Positions 1 to 9,045 are shown, counted from the stretch's first letter. The stretch is 64,000 nucleotides of DNA from Planctomycetota bacterium (GCA_029550925.1 JAKPGL010000135.1:19962-83961); one strand, 5' to 3'. Notes: generated by a model not told the origin, from the sequence alone. Translations and numbers: made by a program.

Positions 1-20
1 CTAAAGGCAGGAAGCGCCCT

Positions 21-59
21 CAGGAATGGGTTGCCGATGCGGTGTCGGCAACATTCCTG
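21..59 (+). repeat. Long stem-loop upstream of flagellin
   Basis: Bases 21-37 pair with 45-59, a 15-bp stem with a two-base bulge (GG at 29-30) and a 7-base loop at 38-44. No T-run follows, so it is not a standard rho-independent terminator. It lies about 150 bases before the flagellin start. It could end an upstream transcript or act as a leader structure on flagellin mRNA; sequence alone does not decide. Confidence 0.55.
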
Positions 60-207
60 AGCGGATGACATAGATAGACAGATCAAGTGTGATCCTTCTG
101 GAGCGCCGCCGCCAACCGCCCGCGGCATCCAGACAAGCTGGCCCGGATCGTAGGAACCCGCACTCCGGTCAGGCTTGGACACGTCCCTTTTTGAAAAGGT
201 TTCAGGC

Positions 208-2919
208 ATGACCCGTATTAACACAAACGTCAGTTCGCTCAACGCCCAAAAGACGTTGTCGCGCAACACGCAAGCGTTGCAAACCGCTCTGACCCGTCTA
301 AGCACCGGCTTGCGGATCAACACTGGGAAAGACGATCCAGCCGGTATGATCGCCGCGGAAATCATGCACAACAACATCGTTGCCGTGCAGAAAGCCATCA
401 GCAACACCCAACGCGGCATGCAAATGATCGCCACGGTCGACAGCGCCCTCGGCTCGATCACCAGCCTACTGCACGACATTCGGTCTCTAGTAACCGAGGC
501 GGCCAACACGGCGGTGATGAGCGAAGAGCAGATCGCCGCTAACCAGATGCAGGTCGATAGCGCTCTGGAAGCCATCAACCGAATCGCCCAGGTTACCAAG
601 TTCCAAGGCCGACGGGTGCTGGACGGCTCGTTGGACTTCATCACCGACGCCAACACGATCCCGCAGATTCAGCACCTGAAGATCGACCAGGCCAACCTGG
701 GCGCTACAGGCCAGATGGAAGTATCGGTGGAAATCGCCGCGCCGGCCACACGGGCCGAGATCACCACTTCCTCCGGCGCCGATTACGCTACCACGAACCT
801 CTACTTCTCCAGCCGGGTGACGACCACCGGAAACGCCGACGGGGCGGCCGTCAATCTATTTATCGCCGCCAAGTCGAACTCCCAGGAATTCGACGGCGTG
901 CAGGTGATTTTCGACGGCAGCCAATCGGACGTATCCGCCACCTACGACGCCACCTCGAAGATACTCTCCATTGGATTTGACGACGAGACATCTACTGTCC
1001 AGGATATTTTGGATGCAATCGAAGATACCGGACTGTTCGAGGCCTATTCGAACTCGGCAGACCCAGCCAATGAGGCGGCCAATGATTTTGTCAACGCCAA
1101 CATGGCGACGGACTATATTACGATCACGGCCGACCAGGCAGGGACCGACTATAATAACGTCCGCGTCCTGTTGGAAGTGGATAATGACTTGGCGGCGAAC
1201 GCACCGATCGCCAGCTACGATACGGTTACGAAGACCATCACGGTCAAAGTTACCGGCGAAGACGACGAGGCCAACTACACGACGTTGCAGGCCATTACCA
1301 GTGCGATCAATACCTACGTCGGCGATTACTTTACCGCTACGACAAAAAGCGGCGCCAATGCGACGCGGGTGTATGGGGCTTTGGCCTCCGATTTGGCCAC
1401 CAAGGCCAGTACGGGCGTCAGCGGCTATCTGGAATCGGCCTTTAGTGCTGGCACCCGTGCTCAGGCTACGCTGACCTTTGCCGCCGCCGCGACGAAGGTC
1501 TTTACGACCAGCGCCGGCACGGCCACGATCGACATCAAGGCGAATGCCTTGGGCGCTCAGGCCGCCAACGTGAAGATCGACTTCCTCGATGACGTAAATG
1601 CCGGCGAAGAATACGCCGAGTATGATGAGAACGCCAAATCGATGATCGTCCACTACTCGGGCGGCAACACGACGGTCGATCAGATCGCCGAGGCGATCGA
1701 AGCCACCGGCGACTGGACCGTGGTAGTCCGGGACGGCGGCACTGAGACGATCAACGCCGGCGGCCAAACTTCGGTCGAGACGGGCGAGGATTCGCTGATC
1801 GTCGAATCCATTCTGCCCGGATCGAACTTCAACAATATGCAGGTGGTCATTCAGACCGAGACCAACCTTGCCGCCCCGGTGGCCATGTACGACCAGGCCA
1901 ATAATGTCTTCACTATCAAGGTCAAATACAGCGATACGACGGCCACTACGCTCACCGACATTGCCGACGCCATCAACGCCGTGGACGGCTTTGCCGCCTA
2001 CTACCGCGATAACGGCATCGGCCGGATTTACGGCAATAGCGTGGATAACACGGTCGTAGGCAACACCGGCTCCAGCGGCGGCAACGCCCTGCTGGATGAC
2101 CTGGTGCTGGAAGTGGCCGGGCCGGACGGTATGGAGGTCTTCACCTTCTACCAAGGCACCACCGCCAACCAGGTGGCCGCCGCCTTCAACGCCGTCTCCG
2201 ACGCCCTGGGCATCCTGGCCACCCAGGACAACGAACTGGTCTCCTTGAAGTCGTTGGAATACGGCTCCAAGCAGTCCGTGGCCGTCGATGTGATCAGCGA
2301 AGGGTCTCAGGGGGCGTTTACCCGCAGCGTGAGCGCCTTCCGCGACACCGGGACCGACATCCAGGCGAAGATCAATGGTGTTACGGCCACTGCGGACGGC
2401 AACAAGATGTGGATCAACACCTCGATGTTGGATCTCACGATCGACGTGGCGCCCGAGACGGATGACAACTTCAAGTTCAATATCCTCGGCGGCGGCGCCC
2501 AGTTCCAGTTGGGACCCGACGTGGTTACCAACCAGCAGATCCGCATGGGCATCAAGAGCTTGAACACCGCCCGGCTCGGCGGCGTCAGCGGCAAGATGTA
2601 CCAATTGCAAACCGGCGGCGATGCCGACCTCTATACCAATCCGAACCTGGCCGCCAAGATCGTCACCGAGGCCATCCAGGTGGTTACCGAGCTCCGAGGT
2701 CGCCTGGGCGCCTTGGAAGGTCTGACCATGCAGACCAACGTCAAGACCATGGAAGACACCCTGGAAAACATGATAACCGCCGAAAGCCAGATCCGAGACG
2801 CCGACTTTGCGACCGAGACAGCCAACCTGACCCGGGCCCAAGTCCTGGTGCAATCCGGTATGGCCGTCTTGACCATCGCCAACCAGAACCCGCAAAACGT
2901 TCTGGCCCTGTTGCGGTAG
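208..2919 (+). CDS. fliC: Flagellin with a large four-repeat variable region
   Basis: Flagellin, 903 aa, the filament subunit polymerised outside the cell. Residues 1 to about 150 are the conserved D0/D1 helical region (it opens MTRINTNVSSLNAQ) and the last 100 or so close D1/D0, ending in NPQNVLALLR. The centre is greatly enlarged: typical flagellins are 270-500 aa. It holds four homologous beta-rich repeats at about 224-282, 312-377, 448-505 and 537-600, each with a YD pair after a beta strand and a closing DI-AI helix. The start at 208 is preferred over an in-frame codon at 175 because the family begins MTRINTN and an AAAGG-like site sits 8 bases upstream. N-x-S/T sequons occur at N7, N356, N384, N487, N737 and N873; four are in the exposed centre. 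A strong terminator follows, so it is probably monocistronic. Confidence 0.96.
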   Translation: MTRINTNVSSLNAQKTLSRNTQALQTALTRLSTGLRINTGKDDPAGMIAAEIMHNNIVAVQKAISNTQRGMQMIATVDSALGSITSLLHDIRSLVTEAANTAVMSEEQIAANQMQVDSALEAINRIAQVTKFQGRRVLDGSLDFITDANTIPQIQHLKIDQANLGATGQMEVSVEIAAPATRAEITTSSGADYATTNLYFSSRVTTTGNADGAAVNLFIAAKSNSQEFDGVQVIFDGSQSDVSATYDATSKILSIGFDDETSTVQDILDAIEDTGLFEAYSNSADPANEAANDFVNANMATDYITITADQAGTDYNNVRVLLEVDNDLAANAPIASYDTVTKTITVKVTGEDDEANYTTLQAITSAINTYVGDYFTATTKSGANATRVYGALASDLATKASTGVSGYLESAFSAGTRAQATLTFAAAATKVFTTSAGTATIDIKANALGAQAANVKIDFLDDVNAGEEYAEYDENAKSMIVHYSGGNTTVDQIAEAIEATGDWTVVVRDGGTETINAGGQTSVETGEDSLIVESILPGSNFNNMQVVIQTETNLAAPVAMYDQANNVFTIKVKYSDTTATTLTDIADAINAVDGFAAYYRDNGIGRIYGNSVDNTVVGNTGSSGGNALLDDLVLEVAGPDGMEVFTFYQGTTANQVAAAFNAVSDALGILATQDNELVSLKSLEYGSKQSVAVDVISEGSQGAFTRSVSAFRDTGTDIQAKINGVTATADGNKMWINTSMLDLTIDVAPETDDNFKFNILGGGAQFQLGPDVVTNQQIRMGIKSLNTARLGGVSGKMYQLQTGGDADLYTNPNLAAKIVTEAIQVVTELRGRLGALEGLTMQTNVKTMEDTLENMITAESQIRDADFATETANLTRAQVLVQSGMAVLTIANQNPQNVLALLR

Positions 2920-3006
2920 TCGGCCGAACGGGTTGGCCCCTAGGAGATTAGGTAAAAAGCCTTCCGTCTCCAAGACCAACCCGCCAATAAAAAAGAAGCG
3001 ACCCCA

Positions 3007-3044
3007 GCGGCGTGTTTCTCAGCGAAACACGCCGCTTTTTTATT
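3007..3044 (+). terminator. Rho-independent terminator after flagellin
   Basis: A perfect 12-bp GC-rich stem (3007-3018 with 3024-3035), a five-base loop and then TTTTTTATT. It lies 88 bases after the flagellin stop and should end that transcript. Confidence 0.92.
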
Positions 3045-3046
3045 GA

Positions 3047-3144
3047 CGTAACTTAGGCTGTCCAGCCTGAGCCAATCCGCCCGCTAACAGCGGGCGTTAC
3101 GTAACTTAGGCTGTCCAGCCTGAGACGCCGACTCACAGCCGACG
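3047..3144. repeat. Palindromic repeat cluster, locus 1
   Basis: Two direct copies of a palindrome containing TTAGGCTGTCCAGCCTGA lie at 3047-3071 and 3100-3124. Between them is a second hairpin (3078-3096, CGCCCGCT-AAC-AGCGGGCG), and after them a variant of a third palindrome (3126-3144). The same words recur after the radical SAM gene, before the ABC exporter and between the ThuA genes. This looks like a lineage-specific REP-type intergenic family. Confidence 0.85.
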
Positions 3145-3193
3145 GTACAGCCACACGGCGGTACGCTGCCGTGTCGAGCCGGTTGCACCGACT

Positions 3194-4294
3194 TTGCCGA
3201 TTGTATGTTCAGAATCGGTTGTAGCAGACGAACCAGTTCTATCGGCCAAGAAGTATTCCTTGGACGCTTTATACTTGCTGCGCCGATGGAATCAGAAAGA
3301 TCGAAAATACCAGACGTATCGACGAAACAGAGCCTCCTCCGGCAGGAACAGAGCGGTGAGCATTGCGACCCAGACCGCCAAAGTGGCCTTCGGACAGACG
3401 CCGTATCGGACCTATTGCCAGATGCTCCAGGGCCAATATCTGGATAGCCCGATGCACGTCCATATTGAGACCCTGGGGATGTGTAACGCCCGGTGTCGAT
3501 GCTGCCCGAACGCTATTTCGCCCCGCCGACATCAGAAAATGTCCGACCAGTTGTTTGCTAAGATCGTGGAAGACTTAAAGCAATTGCCGCAGGATCGACC
3601 GTTGGCCATTTCGCCGTTCAAGCTGAACGAACCGCTCCTGGACCCGAAAATCTTCGACCGGATGAAGACCTTGGCCCGTGCGCTGCCGCAAGTCAGACTG
3701 TGGCTGACGAGCAACTGGGCCTTGGCCGACGCGGAGCGACTCCATCAGTTGGCCGAGGTCCCCAAACTGGGCTACATCTGGATTTCGCTCAACAGCTTGG
3801 ACCCGGAGGAATACCGGCAGTGGATGGGATTGGATCTCCACAAGACGGTGGAGAATGTCCGTCGGCTCTTAACGCTGAATCGGCGGCGGCAGTTTGTGCC
3901 CCGGGTGATCCTTGGCCGGGTGGCCGACGGCACAGACCGAGACCGCCGATTCGCCAAGGATGCCCGGCGCCTCTTTGCCGAGTTTCAGGAGGGGAAGGAC
4001 TATGAGGTCGGCCTATTGCCTCGGGGCGATTGGATGGACGATTGTCCGGAAGAACACAACCTGGCCGCCTCCAGACTAGCAGAACAGCCTTGCTCCCGAT
4101 GGTTTGAACTTTCGATCACCTGTACCGGCCAGGTGGCCTTTTGCTGCATGGATGGCTTGTGCCATCATCCATTGGGCGATGTGAACCAACAGAGCATTTT
4201 GGAGATCTACCAGCAGGCGGCCTACCGGGAGCTTCGGCAACGGCTTCCGCCCCGCCGGCTGGTAGGCCCCTGTGTAGGATGTACGTTTCCCTAA
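3194..4294 (+). CDS. Radical SAM/SPASM-type protein
   Basis: Radical SAM protein of up to 366 aa. The 4Fe-4S site is C97-x3-C101-x2-C104 in an IETLGMCNARCRCCPN context; S-adenosylmethionine cleavage there yields the 5'-deoxyadenosyl radical. From about residue 293 a Cys-rich tail (EQPCSRWF, AFCCMDGLC, GPCVGCTFP) resembles a SPASM/twitch auxiliary cluster domain, as in peptide-modifying and sugar-modifying members. The frame opens with TTG and has about 85 poorly conserved residues before the core, so the start is uncertain; the next in-frame ATG (3422) begins just before the core. Inverted copies of a palindromic repeat lie on both sides. Substrate unknown. Its place between flagellin and a protein glycosyltransferase makes a filament-modifying role possible, but that is inference. 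Confidence 0.85.
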   Translation: MPIVCSESVVADEPVLSAKKYSLDALYLLRRWNQKDRKYQTYRRNRASSGRNRAVSIATQTAKVAFGQTPYRTYCQMLQGQYLDSPMHVHIETLGMCNARCRCCPNAISPRRHQKMSDQLFAKIVEDLKQLPQDRPLAISPFKLNEPLLDPKIFDRMKTLARALPQVRLWLTSNWALADAERLHQLAEVPKLGYIWISLNSLDPEEYRQWMGLDLHKTVENVRRLLTLNRRRQFVPRVILGRVADGTDRDRRFAKDARRLFAEFQEGKDYEVGLLPRGDWMDDCPEEHNLAASRLAEQPCSRWFELSITCTGQVAFCCMDGLCHHPLGDVNQQSILEIYQQAAYRELRQRLPPRRLVGPCVGCTFP

Positions 4295-4314
4295 GTTTCC
4301 CTGTGCCGCCGTAA

Positions 4315-4446
4315 CGTCGGCTGTTAGACGGCGCTGGCTCAGGCTAGACAGCCTAAGTTACGTAACGCCCGCTGTCTAGCGGGCGGATTGGCTCAGCCTG
4401 GACAGGCTAAGCTACGGATTGCCTCAGCCTGGACAGCCTAAGTTAC
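4315..4446. repeat. Palindromic repeat cluster, locus 2
   Basis: Three copies of the TTAGGCTGTCCAGCCTGA-type palindrome lie here at 4338-4362, 4392-4415 and 4423-4446, in the orientation opposite to locus 1. With them are the CGTCGGCTGTTAGACGGCG word (4315-4333) and a CGCCCGCT-GTCT-AGCGGGCG hairpin (4366-4385). The cluster fills most of the 167-base gap before the glycosyltransferase gene. Confidence 0.85.
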
Positions 4447-4461
4447 GTACCGAGGGTTTCT

Positions 4462-6663
4462 ATGGGCCGCCGGAAAAAACACCAACATCCTCTCTCTTCC
4501 CCGTCGAAGCGATCCTCAAGCTGCCGACAGGGCATGGCTCGGGCCGCCCCGTCTGCTGTTTCTCCGGCGCTGAAGAGTTTCCTCTTGCCGGAAACCGCAG
4601 AATGGGTCAAAATGAACGCCCAAAGGACTGGGGGACAACCTGGAGGGGTTTCGCCTCCCCCTAGGAAGCCGTCTTCCTCCACGGACGGCCCCGCCCCTTT
4701 GTCCCCTCCCGGTCCCACGCCCAAGGTCTTCCCGGGGGAAGATCGGTCTGGACCCATAGGGGCCTTAGCAACCATGGGGAAAAAACAGAACATTTCGGAG
4801 AACTCTGGCCTAGGATCATCCGGGGCACGAGTTGCCCAAGCCCAGTCGGAGAATCCCCCCAGATCGCAATCGGCCGAGGGGCAACCGCCGGAGTCCAAGG
4901 AGCCGGTCCCTCCGCGGTTCGACCCGGCCGAGGTCCTGCGGGCTTATTTGGCCGGCAACCATCGCCAGGCATTAGACGCCTGTTTGGAAGTGCTTCGATT
5001 CTACCACGACCATTCGATCGAACGAGTAACGCCAGAGATAAAAAATTACATCAATCCGTTCGTCGAGACATGCCTCTATCTTCTGACCAAATCGGATCTG
5101 CGAATCGAGCGGGACCAGGCCATACAACTGATGGGCGCCCAACATATATTGATCCACTTGACGGCCATTTCGGATTTCAAGACCACGGACGCCCAGTTGG
5201 CCATGGTGCGGGACCAGCCGCGAAACCTGCTTCGTCTGGTGCTGCTGTACTCGGTGCGGAACCGGGCGGTGCTGCCGGCCAAGGCGCTGTTTGACGCCGA
5301 TCCATTTTTGGCTTCGTTGTGGTATGCATCGTATCCGATGGGCACGGTAGGGGCGGTAACCGAAGTGCTTTGGGAAAATCTGTTGCGGCACTTATCCTAT
5401 GTCGATCCCCGGCTTCAGGCCCCCGACCCTCGGATTTTAGGTTTCTATTTTAAATCCACGCAGATCGCCCCGGGACAAGAGCGCCCGTTGAAAGACCGTT
5501 GGAACGCCGACATTCGTCGGCAATTGGCCGAGATTCGGCTCCAGAACCGGCCGGATCCCAAAAGTGTGGCCATCCTCACGGGAAAATGGTTTCATGGCAG
5601 TGCGGTGCACCGGAGTCTGTCGCCGCTGGTGCATTCGCTGAAGGACAAGTATAAATTAACTTTAGTTCATCTTGGGCCGTGGCATAAAGATTTAGATACA
5701 GCGCCGTTTGCCGAGGTGCGGCGTGTGGAGATGACGGGGGCCGAGTTGGATTGCACCCAGATCGAACACAACGACTTTCAGGTAGCGTTTTTCCCTGATA
5801 TCGGGATGACCCCGGAATCGTTGTGGCTGTCGAACATGCGCATTGCGCCGATCCAGGCCACCGGCTACGGCCACCCGGCCAGCACCGGCGTTTCAGAGAT
5901 CGACTATTTCATCGGCGGGGCGGAAACGGAATTGATCAGCCGGGCCGTCGATTACTATGCAGAACGTCTGGTGCTCTTACCGGGCTTAGGCGCTGTGCCC
6001 ACCTATCCCGGCTTCTATCAACCGAGGTTCCCAGAGCGAAAAGACGACGCCGTGGTGATCAATCTGCCCTGGGGAGCAACGAAGACGAACTACCCGTTGC
6101 TTTGTCGGCTCAAAACGATTCAGCAGTGCGCCAGCCGACCGGTGCGACTGCATTTTTTCCCGGCCTGGGGGTTGAACCGCTACTGTGCGCCGCCGCTTTT
6201 TGTCGAGGGAATCAGCGATCTGTTCGGGAATACCGCAACGGTGTATGGGAATCGGTCTATCCCAGAATATCTGGCCCTGATGGAACAAGGCGATCTGTGC
6301 CTGGACAGCTATCCGTTCGGCGGCTTCAACACGATTATCGACGGTCTGTATCTGGCCAAGCCGGTGGTGGTGCAGGAAGGGGAATTTTTCTGCAACCGAG
6401 CCGGGGCGGCGCTGCTGCGCAGGGTCGGTCTGGACGAACTGGTCGCCCACAGCGAAGAGGAGTATATCGGCAAAGCTCTTCGGCTTGTGGAAGACGAGAG
6501 CTATCGGCGGTCCATAACAGAGCGACTCCGGAATCTGGATTTGCAAAAACTGATCTTCCAGCGGGACGATCCGACGGCCTTCTGCCGGGCCATCGACTAC
6601 CTGATAGAAAATCACGCCAGAATCCGACAAGAGAAAACCAACGAACCGATCGTCATTCGCTGA
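4462..6663 (+). CDS. HMW1C-type protein N-glycosyltransferase (GT41)
   Basis: Cytoplasmic-type glycosyltransferase, 733 aa. About 140 N-terminal residues are Ser/Pro-rich and probably disordered; an alpha-helical region follows to about 330, then a GT-B fold. It matches the HMW1C/NGT branch of GT41: a GHPAS motif (H471), a nucleotide-binding region ATKTNY (K541), and SYPFGGFNTIID with N623 and D627 spaced like the Asn-x3-Asp pair of HMW1C enzymes. Known family members put glucose on Asn of N-x-S/T sequons using UDP-sugar. The start at 4462 has GAGGG five bases upstream. The neighbouring flagellin carries six sequons, so flagellin is a natural substrate candidate (inference). A SPINDLY/OGT-like Ser/Thr transferase is the main alternative, though no TPR repeats are evident. 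Confidence 0.82.
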   Translation: MGRRKKHQHPLSSPSKRSSSCRQGMARAAPSAVSPALKSFLLPETAEWVKMNAQRTGGQPGGVSPPPRKPSSSTDGPAPLSPPGPTPKVFPGEDRSGPIGALATMGKKQNISENSGLGSSGARVAQAQSENPPRSQSAEGQPPESKEPVPPRFDPAEVLRAYLAGNHRQALDACLEVLRFYHDHSIERVTPEIKNYINPFVETCLYLLTKSDLRIERDQAIQLMGAQHILIHLTAISDFKTTDAQLAMVRDQPRNLLRLVLLYSVRNRAVLPAKALFDADPFLASLWYASYPMGTVGAVTEVLWENLLRHLSYVDPRLQAPDPRILGFYFKSTQIAPGQERPLKDRWNADIRRQLAEIRLQNRPDPKSVAILTGKWFHGSAVHRSLSPLVHSLKDKYKLTLVHLGPWHKDLDTAPFAEVRRVEMTGAELDCTQIEHNDFQVAFFPDIGMTPESLWLSNMRIAPIQATGYGHPASTGVSEIDYFIGGAETELISRAVDYYAERLVLLPGLGAVPTYPGFYQPRFPERKDDAVVINLPWGATKTNYPLLCRLKTIQQCASRPVRLHFFPAWGLNRYCAPPLFVEGISDLFGNTATVYGNRSIPEYLALMEQGDLCLDSYPFGGFNTIIDGLYLAKPVVVQEGEFFCNRAGAALLRRVGLDELVAHSEEEYIGKALRLVEDESYRRSITERLRNLDLQKLIFQRDDPTAFCRAIDYLIENHARIRQEKTNEPIVIR

Positions 6664-7047
6664 AAACCAGGCCTGCCGAATAGCCCAACGCCTTCTGGCC
6701 TCTGCCTCGGGGAAGGGAACGCCGCTTGCCCTACCTGAACAACCCATTCGGCCCATTCTACACCAAATAGTCATCTCCAACCAATTCCGCAGCCCAACGC
6801 ATCTTCTCGGAGCCGGTTGCGTTGTGGGACTTTAACCACTATAGTTTGAAGCTAGCCTCACGATGCGATCGCAAACGGTTGGAGGTCGGAGGCGACACTG
6901 CAACCGGCTCATCTTTCCCCGGCTGGAAAAACGCCATCTCTTGGGGCAAAATAGAGATAGAACAAGTGGGTGGGTTGCTCTATGGCCCACTGGTCGTCAG
7001 GGTAAAAGAACTACGATCGGGTATGCTTTTTATTCAGGAGATGTCCT
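6664..7047. other. Intergenic stretch with a MITE-like element
   Basis: A 384-base gap between the glycosyltransferase and the amidohydrolase. It holds the inverted-repeat element at 6810-6910. Otherwise I see only the ribosome-binding site of the next gene (AGGAG at 7036-7040); no further gene or terminator is evident. Confidence 0.7.
6810..6910 (+). mobile_element. MITE-like element, copy 1
   Basis: A 101-bp non-coding element bounded by perfect 10-bp terminal inverted repeats, GAGCCGGTTG and CAACCGGCTC. Its inner segment (around 6872-6897: GATGCGATCGCAA, then GGTTG and AGGTCGGAGGCGACA) also occurs in reverse complement in the element at 24182-24270. No clear target-site duplication is visible. 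It fits a non-autonomous MITE or a REP-type folded repeat. Confidence 0.7.
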
Positions 7048-8931
7048 ATGTCCAGCGGGAATCGCCCTTTGAGATGGAAAAACGTCCTTTTCGGATTTCT
7101 GGGAACAATACTTGGATTAGGAGTCTGGGCGGTGTGCGGGTCGGTTTTTTGGGCGGTCGGCGCCGAGGCCCAAACCAAATCGACCGCCCTTGCCCAACCG
7201 GAAAAACCCGTAGAAAAACTCGCCCCGGCTGATCCCGACCCCGTTGCCCCACCCGATAAGCCGGAAACCCTTGTGTTCCACAACGCAAAGATCATCACCG
7301 TCGATCCCCAGTTTCGGGTCGTCCAGGCCATGGCCGTTCGGGGCGATCGGATCTTGGCCGTGGGCGATCTGGAAGAAGTGCTCCGCCAGGCGGGGCCGAA
7401 GGTGCGCAAAATCGACCTTGGTGGCCGGACTGTCCTGCCCGGGCTCATCGACTCCCACAGCCATCCGCCCGACGCCGCCGTGTATGAGTTCGACCATGAA
7501 ATCCCCACGATGGACTCGATCGCCGATGTGCTGGACTATGTGCGCAAACGAGCCGCTGTTATTCCGCCGGGCCAGTGGATTTGTATAAATCAGGTCTTCA
7601 TCACCCGGCTTCGGGAGCGGCGGTATCCCACCCGGCAGGAGTTGGACCAGGCGGCGCCGAACCATCCGGTGGCTTTCCGAACTGGACCGGACGCGTCGCT
7701 CAACAGCCTGGCCTTGAAACGGTGCGGCATCGACCGCAATTTCCAGATCACCGACGGCAAACCGGGTTTTATTGAGCGGGACCCGCAGACGGGCGAACCG
7801 ACCGGCATTTTGCGCAGTTGCGGCCGGTTCATCAAAGCGAGCTCTTCGGCCCGCCAACCAACTGAGCAGGAGCGATACCAACAGCTCAAACGTCTTTTGG
7901 CCGCTTATAACGAGGTGGGTATTACTAGTGTGGTTGACCGGGGCGTGGGCGAGGGTTCCATTCAACTCTATCAGCGTTTGCTGGACCGAGGGGAATTGAC
8001 CTGTCGGGTCTTCTTGACCTATTATGTGGACGCTCAAGCCCCGATCGAAAAAATTGCCGAGACGGTCCGTCGGGTCGCCTCGCACCCGCTGCACCAATAC
8101 AACCCCTGGCTCTGGCTCCGGGGACTAAAGTTCTATCTGGACGGCGGGATGCTCACCGGAAGCGCCTACATGCGTCAACCCTGGGGCGTAAGCCAGATTT
8201 ATTCCATTACCGACCCCACGTACCGGGGCATGATCTTCCTGGAGCCGGAGAAACTCTACCAGATCGTCAAGTTGGCGATGGCCAACCAGTTGCAGCCGAC
8301 GGCCCATTCGGTCGGCGACGGGGCGGTCCACGCCCTGGTGGAAGCCTACGAACGGGTCAATCGGCAGGATTTCCCGGTCCGCGAACATCGGCCCTGTATT
8401 TGCCACGCCAATTTCATGGCCGCTGATACGATTGACCTGATGGCCCGCATCGGCGTCGTGGCGGACCTGCAACCGATCTGGCTCTATATGGACGGAAGTA
8501 CTCTGCTGGCGCATTTTGGGCAGGATCGGCTTCGCTATTTCCAGCCGTACAAAACCCTGTTTGAAAAGGGAGTGATCGTGGGCGGTGGCTCCGACCACAT
8601 GCAAAAGATCGGACGCCGACGGTCCATCAATTCCTATGATCCGTTCCTGGGCATGTGGACGGTGCTGCGGCGGCTGCCAAGATGGACCGATGAAACCTTA
8701 CATCCTGAAGAGCAGATCGACCGGCAGCAGGCCATCCGCCTCTACACCATTCAGAACGCCTACCTTACCTTTGAAGAAAAACAAAAAGGCTCCCTGGAAC
8801 CGGGTAAACTGGCTGATTTCATCGTCCTGGATCGTGACATTTTGACCTGCCCCGTGGACGAAGTGGCCGACATCCAGGTCCTCCAGACCTGGCTCGGCGG
8901 CCGACAGGTCTATACCAGATCCAGTCCTTAG
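7048..8931 (+). CDS. Exported amidohydrolase (YtcJ-like)
   Basis: Amidohydrolase of the metal-dependent hydrolase superfamily (Amidohydro_3, YtcJ/LAF3 type), 627 aa. Residues 13-40 form an N-terminal hydrophobic signal or anchor, so it probably acts outside the cytoplasm. The metal site begins with DSHSH (H137, H139); further metal-ligand regions are HSVGDGA (about 420), CHANFM (about 452) and GGGSDHM (about 512). The C-terminus has the usual LEPGKLADFIVLDRD segment. AGGAG lies seven bases before the ATG. Substrate cannot be told from sequence; relatives act on cyclic amides, imidazolones and N-acyl compounds. It appears to be transcribed alone and faces the next operon convergently. Confidence 0.88.
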   Translation: MSSGNRPLRWKNVLFGFLGTILGLGVWAVCGSVFWAVGAEAQTKSTALAQPEKPVEKLAPADPDPVAPPDKPETLVFHNAKIITVDPQFRVVQAMAVRGDRILAVGDLEEVLRQAGPKVRKIDLGGRTVLPGLIDSHSHPPDAAVYEFDHEIPTMDSIADVLDYVRKRAAVIPPGQWICINQVFITRLRERRYPTRQELDQAAPNHPVAFRTGPDASLNSLALKRCGIDRNFQITDGKPGFIERDPQTGEPTGILRSCGRFIKASSSARQPTEQERYQQLKRLLAAYNEVGITSVVDRGVGEGSIQLYQRLLDRGELTCRVFLTYYVDAQAPIEKIAETVRRVASHPLHQYNPWLWLRGLKFYLDGGMLTGSAYMRQPWGVSQIYSITDPTYRGMIFLEPEKLYQIVKLAMANQLQPTAHSVGDGAVHALVEAYERVNRQDFPVREHRPCICHANFMAADTIDLMARIGVVADLQPIWLYMDGSTLLAHFGQDRLRYFQPYKTLFEKGVIVGGGSDHMQKIGRRRSINSYDPFLGMWTVLRRLPRWTDETLHPEEQIDRQQAIRLYTIQNAYLTFEEKQKGSLEPGKLADFIVLDRDILTCPVDEVADIQVLQTWLGGRQVYTRSSP

Positions 8932-9045
8932 ACGCTCTTCGCCCCGGCCAAAGTCCGAATCCACGCCGGAGGTCGAACGCTTGAACCAGGTCCCCTCTGT
9001 CCTAGCCGGGGAGAAGCCCAATAAGTCAGGGGAGGCGTTTTCGTC

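Noticed and set aside
1..207. A sigma-28 promoter for flagellin
   Set aside because: TAAAG (2-6) and GCCGATGC (33-40) resemble the two boxes, but the spacing is about 26 bases rather than 11-16. TCAAGTGT near 83 has no matching -10. No acceptable pair was found.
856..2979. A 707-codon open frame antisense to flagellin
   Set aside because: It mirrors the third-position GC pattern of the flagellin gene, has no ribosome site or family resemblance, and its composition (Gly/His/Val-rich) is that of a shadow frame.
6664..7047. tRNA or other structured RNA in the longer intergenic gaps
   Set aside because: No cloverleaf, TTCGA-type T-loop or CCA end was recognised here or in the other gaps over 300 bases; the visible folds are repeat palindromes.
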